Notes: generated from the letters alone by a model not told the origin. DNA of 55,543 bases from an uncultured Collinsella sp. (GCA_900757205.1 CAAENA010000068.1:1-55543), one strand, 5' to 3'; shown: positions 42,121 to 51,185, counted from the first letter of the stretch. Numbers and translations: made by a program.

Positions 42121-42340
42121 TGTCTCAATCTGTAACATCTAGGGCCCGAATTCCCGTCTAACTGTTACAGATCTAGATAAGACGTCTTAGTCCCAAACCT
42201 TTGTCTCGATCTGTAACAGATAGAGACCTTTTGGCCGTCTACCTGTTACAGATCGAGACATTCGAATTCCCCTGAAGAGAAAATCTCAATCTGTAACAGT
42301 TACTCGGCAAAAATGGCTGCAGATGTTACAGATCGAGACA
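42121..42340. repeat. Array of six alternating 17-mers forming three 59-bp inverted units
   Basis: The 17-mer TGTCTCGATCTGTAACA occurs at 42,121, 42,202 and 42,282 (forward; copies 1 and 5 with one and three changes), and its complement TGTTACAGATCGAGACA at 42,163, 42,244 and 42,324 (copy 2 with two changes). In every pair the inner spacer is exactly 25 nt; between pairs it is 22 and 21 nt. Spacer sequences differ. Each pair can fold into a 17-bp stem with a 25-nt loop. There is no cas gene and the orientation alternates, so it is not a CRISPR. Confidence 0.9.
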
Positions 42341-42372
42341 AAACAGCAAGGCATGCCGCTGCATCGGCCAGA

Positions 42373-42407
42373 ACCGCCACAAAGGTGCCTGTCCCTTTAT
42401 GGTAGGT
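42373..42407. repeat. REP-like CCTGTCCC-core hairpin, copy H (degenerate)
   Basis: ACCGCCACAAAG and CTTTATGGTAGGT pair imperfectly around GTGCCTGTCC. It resembles copy C (18,703) with several mismatches. Confidence 0.65.
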
Positions 42408-42449
42408 AGAATAACCCATAAGGTAAGTATGTTTCTGAGTTATTTCGTG

Positions 42450-42479
42450 TTGACCCATTTGAGCGGGATGGGGTATAAC
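42450..42479 (+). promoter_or_regulatory. Promoter of the amino-acid ABC importer operon
   Basis: TTGACC (42,450-42,455) and TATAAC (42,474-42,479) are 18 bp apart, 44 nt before the start of the binding-protein gene. Confidence 0.75.
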
Positions 42480-42522
42480 TCTACTCAACCGCTAGGGATT
42501 TTATTGAGAAAGGTGTTCTCCT

Positions 42523-43518
42523 ATGAGCAAGAACCTCTCCCAGCAGGTCGTTCTCGACCGCCGCGGCTTCGTTGCCGCCACCTTCGCAACCGTCGCCGGC
42601 CTTGGTCTTGCCGGCTGCTCTGACACCAGCGCCGAGGCTGACAAGGGTTCCGCCGCTGGCTCCTCCAAGAGCTCCGAAGATACCGAGGCTTCCACCACGC
42701 TCGACGCCAAGGCATTCGACAAGCTCGTCGACAACGGCCCCAAGGCCGATGACGATGTCATCGCCGCCAGCACCTGGGCCACGGCCGTCAAGGACGCCGG
42801 CGTCTTTAAGATCGGTGGCGTTCAGACCTCCACGCTCTTCTCCCTCCTCAACGAGAAGGACGGTCAGACCCGCGGCTTCGACGCCGGCATCGCACAGCTC
42901 CTGTCCAACTACATTCTGGGCGAGAACAAGGTCGAGATCACCCAGGTGACCTCGGACACGCGCGAGTCCGTCCTGCAGAACGGCCAGGTCGACGCCGTCT
43001 TTGCCACCTACACCATCACCGATGAGCGCAAGAAGCTCGTCTCCTTCGCCGGCCCCTACTACTACACCCAGCAGGCTATCCTGGTGCTCACCGATAACGA
43101 CGACATCAAGGGCGTCGACGACCTGGCCAATAAGAACGTCGCCGTCCAGTCCGGCTCCAACGGCCCCGCCATCCTGGAGGAGTTTGCCCCCAAGGCCAGC
43201 CAGCAGGAGTTCAAGACCGACGAGGAGGCACGTCAGGCACTCCAGCAGGGCCGCGTCGATGCCTACGTCATCGACAACAACATGCAGCAGAGCGCCCTGG
43301 TCCGCGAGCCCGGCAAGTACAAGATTGCCGGCAAGCCCTTCGGCAGCAAGGAGCCCTACGGCATCGGCCTGCCGCTCGATTCCGACGGTGTCGCCTTTGT
43401 CAACGACTTCCTTAAGAAGATCGAGGATGACGGCACCTGGACCGAGCTGTGGCAGATCTGCATTGGTGACCGTACGGGCGACACCAATGTTCCCGAGCTG
43501 CCCGAGATCGGCGCCTAG
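42523..43518 (+). CDS. Polar amino-acid ABC transporter substrate-binding lipoprotein
   Basis: A 331-aa protein. The N-terminus combines a twin-arginine motif (DRRGFVAATF) with a lipobox LAGC at about residue 28, so it is probably a Tat-exported lipoprotein. After a Ser/Ala/Glu linker, the type II periplasmic-binding fold starts around residue 90 (VFKIGGVQTSTLFSLLNEKD); ENKVEITQVTSDTRESVLQN and VDAVFATYTITDERKK are typical of glutamate/glutamine/cystine binders. The two permeases and ATPase follow on the same strand, forming a full importer. The exact ligand is not clear. Confidence 0.92.
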   Translation: MSKNLSQQVVLDRRGFVAATFATVAGLGLAGCSDTSAEADKGSAAGSSKSSEDTEASTTLDAKAFDKLVDNGPKADDDVIAASTWATAVKDAGVFKIGGVQTSTLFSLLNEKDGQTRGFDAGIAQLLSNYILGENKVEITQVTSDTRESVLQNGQVDAVFATYTITDERKKLVSFAGPYYYTQQAILVLTDNDDIKGVDDLANKNVAVQSGSNGPAILEEFAPKASQQEFKTDEEARQALQQGRVDAYVIDNNMQQSALVREPGKYKIAGKPFGSKEPYGIGLPLDSDGVAFVNDFLKKIEDDGTWTELWQICIGDRTGDTNVPELPEIGA

Positions 43519-43606
43519 GCAGCGAGCCTAGTAACGGCCGCTACGAAACCATATGGAAACGCACGATGCGCTTTATTGCGCTAAACTGTTTCCTCACTGA
43601 GTTGTC

Positions 43607-43632
43607 GGGGCTTCCGTACACACGGGAGCCCC
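43607..43632 (+). terminator. Intercistronic stem-loop after the binding-protein gene
   Basis: GGGGCTTCCGT and ACGGGAGCCCC pair around a few nt, followed by TTTCCTT. Such partial terminators often let the binding protein be made in excess of the permeases. Confidence 0.6.
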
Positions 43633-43656
43633 TTTCCTTACCGGCGGGAGGTCCGC

Positions 43657-44316
43657 ATGAGTCTCTCCGAGCTCTGGTCGCTCTATGGCCAGAACTATAT
43701 CGACGCGCTGCTGGCAACCTGGGGCATGACGCTTGAGTCGTTTGCCATCGCCATGGTGCTGGCCGTCGCCGTCACCGTGATGCGCGTGTCGCCGCTCAAG
43801 CCGCTGCGCGTCTTTGGCGACCTGTATGTCCAGGTCTTCCGTAACATCCCCGGCATCGCGCTGCTCATTATCGTCGTCTACGCGCTGCCGCCGCTCAAGG
43901 TCGTCCTGCCCTACCGCACCTGCGTCATCGTCGCCACAGTGCTCTTGGGTTCTGCCTTTGGCTCCGAGAACTTTATGAGCGGCATCAACACCGTCGGTGT
44001 CGGTCAGGTGGAAGCCGCCCGCTCGCTGGGCATGAGCTTCAGCCGTATCCTCGCCAAGATCGTGATTCCGCAGGCGCTGCGCTCGAGCGTGCTGCCCATG
44101 ACCAACCTCTTTATCGCCGTCATGCTCACCACCGCGCTCGGCAGTCAGGTGCCGCTTAAACCGCAGGAGCTCACCGGCGTGGTGAGCTACATCAACACGC
44201 GCTCGCTCGGCGGCGTCGCCGCGTTCTTTATCTCGGCGCTCGGCTACCTGGGCACGGCCTTTGTGGTGAGCCACATTGGCAACTATATCGATAAGAAGGT
44301 GAGGATCCTCCGATGA
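43657..44316 (+). CDS. Amino-acid ABC transporter permease (HisM/GlnP type)
   Basis: A 219-aa permease with about five helices. The EAA loop is seen in VEAARSLGMSFSRILAKIVI, and LLATWGMTLESFAIAMVLAV opens the first helix. GGGAGG lies close before the ATG. It overlaps the second permease by 4 nt (ATGA). The two permeases form a heterodimer typical of this importer class. Confidence 0.95.
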   Translation: MSLSELWSLYGQNYIDALLATWGMTLESFAIAMVLAVAVTVMRVSPLKPLRVFGDLYVQVFRNIPGIALLIIVVYALPPLKVVLPYRTCVIVATVLLGSAFGSENFMSGINTVGVGQVEAARSLGMSFSRILAKIVIPQALRSSVLPMTNLFIAVMLTTALGSQVPLKPQELTGVVSYINTRSLGGVAAFFISALGYLGTAFVVSHIGNYIDKKVRILR

Positions 44317-45146
44317 GCAAGCACTCCACCTCCGCGCTCACCATGCGCGATGCGCTCTACGAGGCTCCCGGCCCCAAGATGCACGCCAAGATTCGCGTCG
44401 GCACCGCCATCTCACTTGTTGCCGTGGCCGCGCTCATCGCTCTGGTACTGCAGCGCTTTTATGTGACCGGTCAGCTTTCGGTCCACTATTGGTATTTCTT
44501 TACGCACCTCACTACCTGGAAGTTCTTACTTGCCGGCTTTGAGGGCACCGTTAAAGTCGCGCTCACCGCCGGCGCCATCGCGCTGGTGCTTGGCCTGGCC
44601 CTTATGCTCGGCCGTACGAGCGACATTAGGCCGCTGCAACTGGTCTGCCGCGTGCTCACCGATTTCTTCCGCGGCGTGCCGAGCCTGCTGTTCATCTACT
44701 TCTTCTTTTTGGTGCTGCCCCAGTACAAGATCGCGCTGCCGTCGTTTTGGATGCTCACGCTTCCCGTCGCGCTCGCTGCAGCCGGCGTACTTGCCGAGAT
44801 CTTCCGCGCCGGCGTCAACGCCGTGCCGCGCGGTCAGGTCGAGGCAGCCCAGGCGCTCGGTCTCTCCAAGGCCAAAATCACCTTTAAAATCGTATTGCCC
44901 CAGGCGATTCGGTTTATCATTCCGTCGTTGATTTCGCAGCTTGTGGTCGTAGTCAAGGACACCACCGTCGCCTATGTCGTGAGCTACCCCGACCTCATGC
45001 AAAATGCCCGCGTGCTCATTACCAACTACGACGCCCTCGTGTCGGTCTACCTGGTTATCGCGGTCATCTACATCCTCATCAACATCGCGATCAACAAGGC
45101 CGCTGTCTACGTTTCGCACAAGACCGGCGCGACCATCATCCGCTAA
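44313..45146 (+). CDS. Amino-acid ABC transporter permease, second subunit
   Basis: A 277-aa permease. An extra N-terminal helix (TAISLVAVAALIALVLQRFY) precedes the usual five, and the EAA loop is VEAAQALGLSKAKITFKIVL followed by PQAIRF. LCRVLTDFFRGVPSLLFIYF-like segment and PSLISQLVVVVKDTTVAYVV match permeases of the glutamate/glutamine type. The start overlaps the previous gene's stop. The extra N-terminal helix is common in actinobacterial GluD-type subunits. Confidence 0.94.
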   Translation: MSKHSTSALTMRDALYEAPGPKMHAKIRVGTAISLVAVAALIALVLQRFYVTGQLSVHYWYFFTHLTTWKFLLAGFEGTVKVALTAGAIALVLGLALMLGRTSDIRPLQLVCRVLTDFFRGVPSLLFIYFFFLVLPQYKIALPSFWMLTLPVALAAAGVLAEIFRAGVNAVPRGQVEAAQALGLSKAKITFKIVLPQAIRFIIPSLISQLVVVVKDTTVAYVVSYPDLMQNARVLITNYDALVSVYLVIAVIYILINIAINKAAVYVSHKTGATIIR

Positions 45147-45182
45147 CGCTTTACCATTTCGAGTCATAAGGAGCCGAGCACC

Positions 45183-45947
45183 ATGGCACAGAGCACCTCT
45201 TCCACCGGCAATCAGCCGCTGATCGAGCTCAGACACGTCGATAAGCACTACGGCGATCTACACGTCCTCAACGACATCAATCTCTCGGTCGACCGCGGCG
45301 AAGTCGTCGTGGTGATCGGCCCCTCGGGCTCGGGCAAGTCGACCATGTGCCGCACCATCAACCGCTTGGAGACCATCGACTCGGGCGAAATTCTCATCGA
45401 GGGCGAGCCCCTGCCGCAGGAAGGCAAGGATCTTGCCCGCATGCGTGCCGAGCTGGGCATGGTGTTTCAGCAGTTCAACCTGTTCGCGCATATGACCGTG
45501 TTGCAGAACGTCATGCTGGGACCGGTCGATGTGCTGGGCGTCTCCAAGGACGAGGCCCGCGAGCGCGCCATGGATCTGTTGAGCCGCGTGGGCGTTGCCG
45601 AGCAGGCCGATAAGGTGCCCGCACAGCTTTCGGGCGGCCAACAGCAGCGCGTAGCCATCGCCCGCTCGCTTGCCATGCAACCCAAGGCCATGCTTTTTGA
45701 CGAGCCCACGAGCGCCCTTGACCCCGAGATGATCAACGAGGTGCTCGAGGTCATGGTCCGTCTAGCCCAGCAGGGCATGACGATGATCGTTATCACGCAC
45801 GAGATGAACTTCGCCCGCCGCGTTGCCGATCGCGTCGTGTTTATGGCCGACGGCCAGATCGTGGAAACCGGCACACCCGACGAGTTCTTCGACCATCCCC
45901 AGACCAAGCGCGCCCAGGACTTCCTCAACTCCATCAAGGGCCACTAA
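45183..45947 (+). CDS. Amino-acid ABC transporter ATPase (GlnQ type)
   Basis: A 254-aa ATPase. Walker A GPSGSGKSTMCR (about 42-53), the Q-loop MVFQQFNLFAHMTVLQNV, signature LSGGQQQRVAIARSLAMQ, Walker B MLFDEPTSALDPEM and switch His in VITHEMNFARRVADRV are all intact. It powers uptake by the two permeases upstream. AAGGAG lies 8 nt before the ATG. It is the last gene of the importer operon before the amidotransferase. Confidence 0.96.
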   Translation: MAQSTSSTGNQPLIELRHVDKHYGDLHVLNDINLSVDRGEVVVVIGPSGSGKSTMCRTINRLETIDSGEILIEGEPLPQEGKDLARMRAELGMVFQQFNLFAHMTVLQNVMLGPVDVLGVSKDEARERAMDLLSRVGVAEQADKVPAQLSGGQQQRVAIARSLAMQPKAMLFDEPTSALDPEMINEVLEVMVRLAQQGMTMIVITHEMNFARRVADRVVFMADGQIVETGTPDEFFDHPQTKRAQDFLNSIKGH

Positions 45948-45999
45948 CCCAATTGCCATGTTCGCTCGCCATGACCATCCAAACTCGAAAGCAACACCT

Positions 46000-46809
46000 A
46001 TGATCGGAACTCGCACTTCATCGTCATACACCCCGCACGTCAACGTCGACCCCGCCGACCGTCCGCTCATCCTGGTGGCGCCGCGCTGGGAAGAGGCGAA
46101 GCCGTTTTTAAGCGAAACGCTCTCCCCCAACGAGGAAATCGCAAGTGTCTTTGTCGATGCCATTCTTGCCGCCGGCGGCCTGCCGCTGCAGATGTCCATC
46201 ACCGAAGACGTTGATGTCATCCGGCATTACGTGGAAATCGCCGACGGCATTGCCATTCCTGGCGGCCCGGACGTCAACCCCAAACGCTGGGGCGACGAGC
46301 GTCCTTATGACCCCACGCTGTGCTGCGAGATTCGCGACCGTTTTGAGTTTAAGCTGGTTAACGAGGTGCTTCGCGCCAAAAAGCCGCTCTTTACCACCTG
46401 CCGAGGCACGCAGTTGCTCAATGTCGCCACCGGCGGCACCCTGTGCATGGACGTGCCGAGCCTGGGCGCGCGCGAGGGCCGCACACAGTGGCGCCATACC
46501 CACGTGCTCAACGACCCTGTGCATCCTGTTGAGGTCGTGCCGGGCTCGCTGCTGGAGCGCGCGGTTGGCGGGCACAGGCTGATCCAGACCAACTCCGCAC
46601 ACCACTGCTGCGTCGATCGTCTGGGTAAAAGCACGCGCTTGGTCGCCAAGGCAACCGACGGCGTGCCCGAGTGCATCGAGGTCGAGGGCCAGCCGTTCTG
46701 CCTGGGCGTGCAATGGCACCCCGAGTACACCTGGCAAACGCTCGAGACCGACTTTAACCTGTGGAAGTCGTTTGTCGAGGCAGCGGCCAAGGTAAAGCAG
46801 GCCCGTTAG
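46000..46809 (+). CDS. Gamma-glutamyl hydrolase-like class I amidotransferase (peptidase C26 family)
   Basis: A 269-aa protein like PuuD. The nucleophile elbow is LFTTCRGTQLLNVATGG with the catalytic Cys, the partner His and Glu are in GVQWHPEYTW, and IADGIAIPGGPDVNPKRWG is the conserved GGxDV loop. It hydrolyses gamma-glutamyl bonds in compounds such as gamma-glutamyl-GABA; the real substrate is unknown. Two starts are possible (45,958 and 46,000); neither has a strong Shine-Dalgarno, and the later one fits the family better. Next to an importer for amino acids, it may process the imported compound. Confidence 0.9.
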   Translation: MIGTRTSSSYTPHVNVDPADRPLILVAPRWEEAKPFLSETLSPNEEIASVFVDAILAAGGLPLQMSITEDVDVIRHYVEIADGIAIPGGPDVNPKRWGDERPYDPTLCCEIRDRFEFKLVNEVLRAKKPLFTTCRGTQLLNVATGGTLCMDVPSLGAREGRTQWRHTHVLNDPVHPVEVVPGSLLERAVGGHRLIQTNSAHHCCVDRLGKSTRLVAKATDGVPECIEVEGQPFCLGVQWHPEYTWQTLETDFNLWKSFVEAAAKVKQAR

Positions 46810-46832
46810 TTCACGGACGGCACAACAGATGA

Positions 46833-46873
46833 GGGCGCCCCGCCGGCCACATGGTCCGACGGGGCGCCCTTTT
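46833..46873 (+). terminator. Intrinsic terminator of the amidotransferase gene
   Basis: GGGCGCCCC and GGGGCGCCC flank about 19 nt; TTTT follows on the plus strand. It could also serve the convergent HPt gene. Confidence 0.9.
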
Positions 46874-46912
46874 GCCTGTACGTGGCCGGCACACACCAAG
46901 GCTCACAGCCTC

Positions 46913-47269
46913 TTATTCAGCCGCCTCGCGCAGGGCCGACATCGTAGCCGCATATTGCTGCTGCAGAGCATGCATTCCCTCGCGGGCACCATCAACGGCA
47001 TCGGCACCACGCAGCGCTTCGGTCACCACGACCGCCGGCTCGTACAGATTATCGAATCCCAGGTTCTGGCTCACGCCTTTGAGCGTATGCGCCGCCATAA
47101 ACGCACTCTCGGCGTCTCCTGCCGCCATGGCGGCCTCCAGCTTGTCCATGCTCTCGTCATCCAAAAACTTGAGGGCAAAGCGGGCAAGCATTTCCTCGCC
47201 CATCAGCCGAGCGCACGCGTCATCATAATTAGCGCCGATCTTCTCATACGCCTCACGCATGGAAATCAT
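46913..47269 (-). CDS. HPt domain phosphotransfer protein
   Basis: A 118-aa all-helical protein with the histidine phosphotransfer signature FMAAHTLKGVSQNLGF (His at about residue 61). Such domains pass phosphate from histidine kinases to receiver domains. The neighbouring gene at 47,294-49,174 has a receiver domain, so the two probably form a relay, but no histidine kinase is in the window. The ATG at 47,269 follows AAGGAG; the two genes lie 24 nt apart on the same strand. Confidence 0.92.
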   Translation of the reverse strand: MISMREAYEKIGANYDDACARLMGEEMLARFALKFLDDESMDKLEAAMAAGDAESAFMAAHTLKGVSQNLGFDNLYEPAVVVTEALRGADAVDGAREGMHALQQQYAATMSALREAAE

Positions 47270-47293
47270 GAATCAAAAACTCCTTTGGTCAAA

Positions 47294-49174
47294 CTAAATC
47301 GTGGGAAACGCGACGACGTCGGCAGGGCGCGCCAATGTTTCGGCAATACGATCTTGTACCTCGAGCAGGCAGTCGAGCAGCAGCGGGTTAAAGGTGCCGC
47401 ACTTACCGTCCAGGATCATCTGGATCGCCTCCTCGTGCGGGATAGCGTCCTTGTACACGCGCGCGCTCGTCAGGGCATCGTACACGTCAGCCACCGAAAC
47501 CACCTGCGCGGCGATGGGAATTTCGTCGCCCTTAAGGCCATCGGGATAACCCTTGCCGTCCCAGCGCTCGTGATGCCAACGCGCAATCTGGTACGCATAT
47601 TCCATAAGCGCATTGCCGGCGTGATGGCTACCCAGCTCAAGCAGCATGTCGGCGCCGATCGTGGTATGCGTCTTCATAATCTCGAACTCCTCGGACGTAA
47701 GGCGTCCGGGCTTGTTGAGAATCGCATCGTCAATCGACATCTTGCCGATATCGTGCAGCGCCGAAGCCAGGGCGATCGTAGAGCGTTCCTCATTGTCGAG
47801 GGAGACCGTGCCGCTACGCTGGACCAGACAGCCAAGCAGCAGCTCGGTCAGCTTTTCGATGTTCGTAACGTGCCTGCCGCTCTCGCCGTTGCGAAGCTCC
47901 ATGACGCCGGCCATGATGTCGATGAGCATGCGACTGTTCTTGACGCGCTCGTTGTACTGCTGGGACAGCAGGCTCGTCAGGCGGCGCTGTTTGGCGTACA
48001 GGCGGATGGTGTTGTTTACGCGGCGGCGCACGATACGGGAGTCAAACGGGCGGTTGATATAGTCTGAGGCGCCCAGCTCGTACGCGCGCAGAACCATATC
48101 ATCGGAATCTTCGCTCGAAATCATGATGACAGGCAGATTGTCGATGCCCGATCGGCGTGACAGATCGGCCAGCACCTCAAAGCCGCTTATGCCCGGCATG
48201 ATAATGTCCAGCAGCACGAGCGACAACTCATCGCCATAGCGGTCGACCATGTCGAGTGCCGCACGACCGTTATCGGCCTCGAGGACACAATACTCGTCCT
48301 TGAGCATCTCGTTGAGAATGACTCGGTTCATCTCGGAGTCATCGACAATAAGCACCAAAGGCTTTTCGCTTTGGAAGGCCTCGATGGAATCGGCATCGGT
48401 CACGACCGTACCGGCTTTTGCCTTAGCGCGGCTCAGTAACTGGACAGCGCGGCCAACGCCCTCATCGACCGTCTCGCCATGAATGCGAACGCCACCAACA
48501 CATGCCGTCAAGCTCACGTACTCATGGCCCGGAATAATCGTGGAACGAACGGCATCGGACACCTGATGCAGGCGACGGGTGAAGTCATCGGAGGGAATAT
48601 TGGACATGACAACCACAAACTTGTCGCAGCCATAGCGCACAAGCTCGTCAGTCGAACGGATTCCGCTGCGCATGGCTGTCGCCACAGCACCGAGCGCAAG
48701 GTCGCCGGCATGACGGCCACACGTATCGTTGAAGACCCTAAAATCATCAAGGTCGATCATCGCAACGCCGGCATTCATGCGGGCGTTGCGGAGCTTTTCC
48801 TCGTAATATCGGCGATTGTGCACGCTCGTCAGCACGTCGGTGTAGACAAGGTCCTCTTCTGCAGCCTCTTGCTCATCGATCGGACGCACCATCAGCAGGA
48901 CGTGAGGCTCGCCCTCGACCTTTAGAGGGCGCAGACGGGCGCGGTACTCAATACCATCATTGAGTAGCTGCTCCGACACCTCGCCCGAATCTACCAAGGC
49001 CTCAAGACTCGACTGACGCAGACAAGGGCAGCGATCGCCGGCGAGCAGGCAGTTAGGCTCGCTCTTAATCTGATCGGCCGACAGCAAACGTACCACGGGG
49101 TAGGTCTTCGCGACACGGGCGACCTCGGCGGCAGCCTCCTCGTCGGTTAGATTGACCTCGTGATTATTGAGCAT
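47294..49174 (-). CDS. Degenerate GGDEF - receiver - HD-GYP signalling protein
   Basis: A 626-aa protein. Residues 1-105 include three cysteines (42, 49, 51) and a PAS-like strand region. About 108-260 is a GGDEF domain with the signature changed to RYGCDKF (180-186), so diguanylate cyclase activity is unlikely. About 272-395 is a receiver with DD (278-279), phospho-acceptor D323 (LLDIIMP) and K-region replaced by NRPFD (374-378). About 415-615 is an HD-GYP phosphodiesterase with HDIGK (474-478) and HHERWDGKGYPDG (534-546), all intact. It would degrade cyclic di-GMP, under control of phosphorylation from the HPt protein. Confidence 0.93.
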   Translation of the reverse strand: MLNNHEVNLTDEEAAAEVARVAKTYPVVRLLSADQIKSEPNCLLAGDRCPCLRQSSLEALVDSGEVSEQLLNDGIEYRARLRPLKVEGEPHVLLMVRPIDEQEAAEEDLVYTDVLTSVHNRRYYEEKLRNARMNAGVAMIDLDDFRVFNDTCGRHAGDLALGAVATAMRSGIRSTDELVRYGCDKFVVVMSNIPSDDFTRRLHQVSDAVRSTIIPGHEYVSLTACVGGVRIHGETVDEGVGRAVQLLSRAKAKAGTVVTDADSIEAFQSEKPLVLIVDDSEMNRVILNEMLKDEYCVLEADNGRAALDMVDRYGDELSLVLLDIIMPGISGFEVLADLSRRSGIDNLPVIMISSEDSDDMVLRAYELGASDYINRPFDSRIVRRRVNNTIRLYAKQRRLTSLLSQQYNERVKNSRMLIDIMAGVMELRNGESGRHVTNIEKLTELLLGCLVQRSGTVSLDNEERSTIALASALHDIGKMSIDDAILNKPGRLTSEEFEIMKTHTTIGADMLLELGSHHAGNALMEYAYQIARWHHERWDGKGYPDGLKGDEIPIAAQVVSVADVYDALTSARVYKDAIPHEEAIQMILDGKCGTFNPLLLDCLLEVQDRIAETLARPADVVAFPTI

Positions 49175-49219
49175 ATGGGGCCCTTTCGATAGTTTCGCAT
49201 GGTAGCGGTGGGTTCCAAA

Positions 49220-49235
49220 TGTTACAAGGGTAACA
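49220..49235. promoter_or_regulatory. Palindrome upstream of the HD-GYP gene
   Basis: TGTTAC-AAGG-GTAACA is a perfect 6-bp inverted site 46 nt before the start codon; CTGTTACATTTTT occurs again near 49,264. It may be an operator. Confidence 0.4.
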
Positions 49236-49385
49236 CCTTGCCGATGCAGGTAAGCACGTGAATGCTGTTACATTTTTATGAGTTGGCAGACGGCGCGATT
49301 GAAGCCGCAGACGTGAGGTTTTGAGCACATTTGTTAACACGGCCGAAACGTTTGCGAGTGAAGACTGTTTTGATTTTTACGGCTG

Positions 49386-50183
49386 CTAGAGCCCCAGGAT
49401 GCTACGGACAGTCTGGGCAGCCGCTGCCGGGCGATCGCGCAGGCCGTTGTGCGCGCCCGGGATTGTCACGAGGGGGCAATCGAGATATTCGGCGGCCGCT
49501 CGCGTGCCAGCCTCGCGGGGCGTGCCAATCGAGAGCTCGCCCAGGAGCACGGCGGCCACCGTTTTTGACGCGCGAACGCTATCCCAATCGGGAACGCAGG
49601 TCATAGTAATCCCGTATTCGTTCGCCATAAAGCAACGGCCATTGCGCAGGGCATGTTTGACTTCCGCTTCGGTCGTCCCAGGAGCCTCGGGGTCCATGTC
49701 GCCGAGGGCTCCCAAGAAAAGCCGGAGCGCCCTTGAAACCTTTCCAGCCGCAATCATATCGAGCAAAACCGGAGCTGCGCCCATGCCGACGCCTTCGGCC
49801 GACACAGCCGGCTCATGCAGAATCGCACGGTCGACGAGATGGGGTTCGGTACGAAGAAGCTCCAGCGCCACCAACGTACCGACGCTGTGCGCAAGCACAT
49901 TTGTCGGAGCGCCAACGTGTTCGATCACGGCTTGCAGATCGGCGGCCTGAGCGGCAAGATCATAGCTGCCGTCTGCCGCATCGCTGCTGCCACCACAGCC
50001 GCGGCGGTCGTAGGCAATTACGCGGTAGTTGCGACTGAGCTCACAAGCGATGCCGTCGAAAAATGTGCCGTCGACACAAGCGCCGTGCACGCACACCAAG
50101 GCAGGAGCATCAGGCGACACATCCGGGTCGGCATATTCGCGACAGGCAATCGTGGTGCCCGCATTCTCGACCGTAAAATCCAT
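49386..50183 (-). CDS. Alpha/beta hydrolase
   Basis: A 265-aa hydrolase. VCVHGACVDGTFF is the oxyanion-hole region, LAHSVGTLVALELL holds the nucleophile Ser, and TIPGAHNGLRDRP supplies the catalytic His. It resembles esterase-like members with broad substrates. It is divergent from the radical SAM gene. No clue to a substrate. Confidence 0.9.
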   Translation of the reverse strand: MDFTVENAGTTIACREYADPDVSPDAPALVCVHGACVDGTFFDGIACELSRNYRVIAYDRRGCGGSSDAADGSYDLAAQAADLQAVIEHVGAPTNVLAHSVGTLVALELLRTEPHLVDRAILHEPAVSAEGVGMGAAPVLLDMIAAGKVSRALRLFLGALGDMDPEAPGTTEAEVKHALRNGRCFMANEYGITMTCVPDWDSVRASKTVAAVLLGELSIGTPREAGTRAAAEYLDCPLVTIPGAHNGLRDRPAAAAQTVRSILGL

Positions 50184-50402
50184 GTTGTGCCCCCATCATC
50201 AATGCTCATCCAGTTGCACGTCAGCACGGTTGGATGGACCCGCATTGCTTTACACCTTGTTAACAGATTAACTTTACCCGACCCGAGGCTTTTCATGGCA
50301 CGGCATCATGAGCGACGTGAAAAAACGAAACTTGTAAAGCAAGAGCCCACACCTTGCTTTGGAGCCGATGCTATGCTTAGGCACAATTGTCTTGAGGAGC
50401 AT

Positions 50403-51185
50403 ATGCCTATGTCTACGTTTTTGAATGCCAGCCCCATCTTTGGGCCCGTTCGCAGCCGTCGCCTTGGTCTCTCGCTCGGCGTCAACATGATGCCGGCCAG
50501 CGGCAAAATCTGCACGTTCGACTGCATCTACTGCGAGAACGGCCTCAACGCCGAGCGCCCCTGCCATGAGCCGTATAACACGGCTGCCGTGGTACTCGAA
50601 GCGCTCGAGGCAAAGCTGCGCGAGATGGCAGCCGAGGGCGAGCTCCCCGATGTAATCACCTTCGCAGGCAACGGCGAGCCCACCGCCGCACCGGAGTTTC
50701 CACAGGCCATCGCCGGCGCCGTCGCACTGCGCGACGAGCTTGCCCCAAACTCCAAGATCGCCGTGCTCTCCAACGGCACACGCGCCGACCGCCCCGAGGT
50801 GCACGACGCGCTCATGATGGTCGACGACAACATTCTTAAGCTCGATACCGTCGACCCGGCGTTTATCCAGCTGCTCGACCAGCCTGTTGGCCCCTACGAC
50901 GTCGAACACCAGATCGAGACGTTCGCAAGCTTTGACGGTCACGTTATTATCCAGACGATCTTTTTGACCGGCGAGTATCAGGGCAAGCTCATCGACAATA
51001 CCGGCGAGGAGTATGTTGCCCCCTGGCTCGCGGCGCTTGAGCGCATTCGTCCGCAGGAGGCGACCATCTACACGGTCGCGCGCGAGACACCAGTCGCTGG
51101 CCTTGCCAAAGCAGCGCCCGAGGTGCTCGACGCCATTGCCGCGCGCGTCCAAGCCCTCGGCACCCCCTGCCAGGTGAGCTACTAG
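50403..51185 (+). CDS. Radical SAM protein (COG0731 type)
   Basis: A 260-aa protein. The cluster motif CTFDCIYCE (CxxxCxxC) is about 40 residues from the start and is followed by VITFAGNGEPTAAPEFPQAI, a glycine-rich SAM loop. Proteins of this type are small radical SAM enzymes whose reaction is not known. The ATG at 50,403 is chosen (GAGGAG 4 nt upstream); 50,409 is also possible. It runs divergently from the hydrolase at 50,183. Confidence 0.9.
   Translation: MPMSTFLNASPIFGPVRSRRLGLSLGVNMMPASGKICTFDCIYCENGLNAERPCHEPYNTAAVVLEALEAKLREMAAEGELPDVITFAGNGEPTAAPEFPQAIAGAVALRDELAPNSKIAVLSNGTRADRPEVHDALMMVDDNILKLDTVDPAFIQLLDQPVGPYDVEHQIETFASFDGHVIIQTIFLTGEYQGKLIDNTGEEYVAPWLAALERIRPQEATIYTVARETPVAGLAKAAPEVLDAIAARVQALGTPCQVSY

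Noticed and set aside
42121..42340. CRISPR array
   Set aside because: Repeats alternate in orientation, are only 17 nt, number six, and no cas gene is near.
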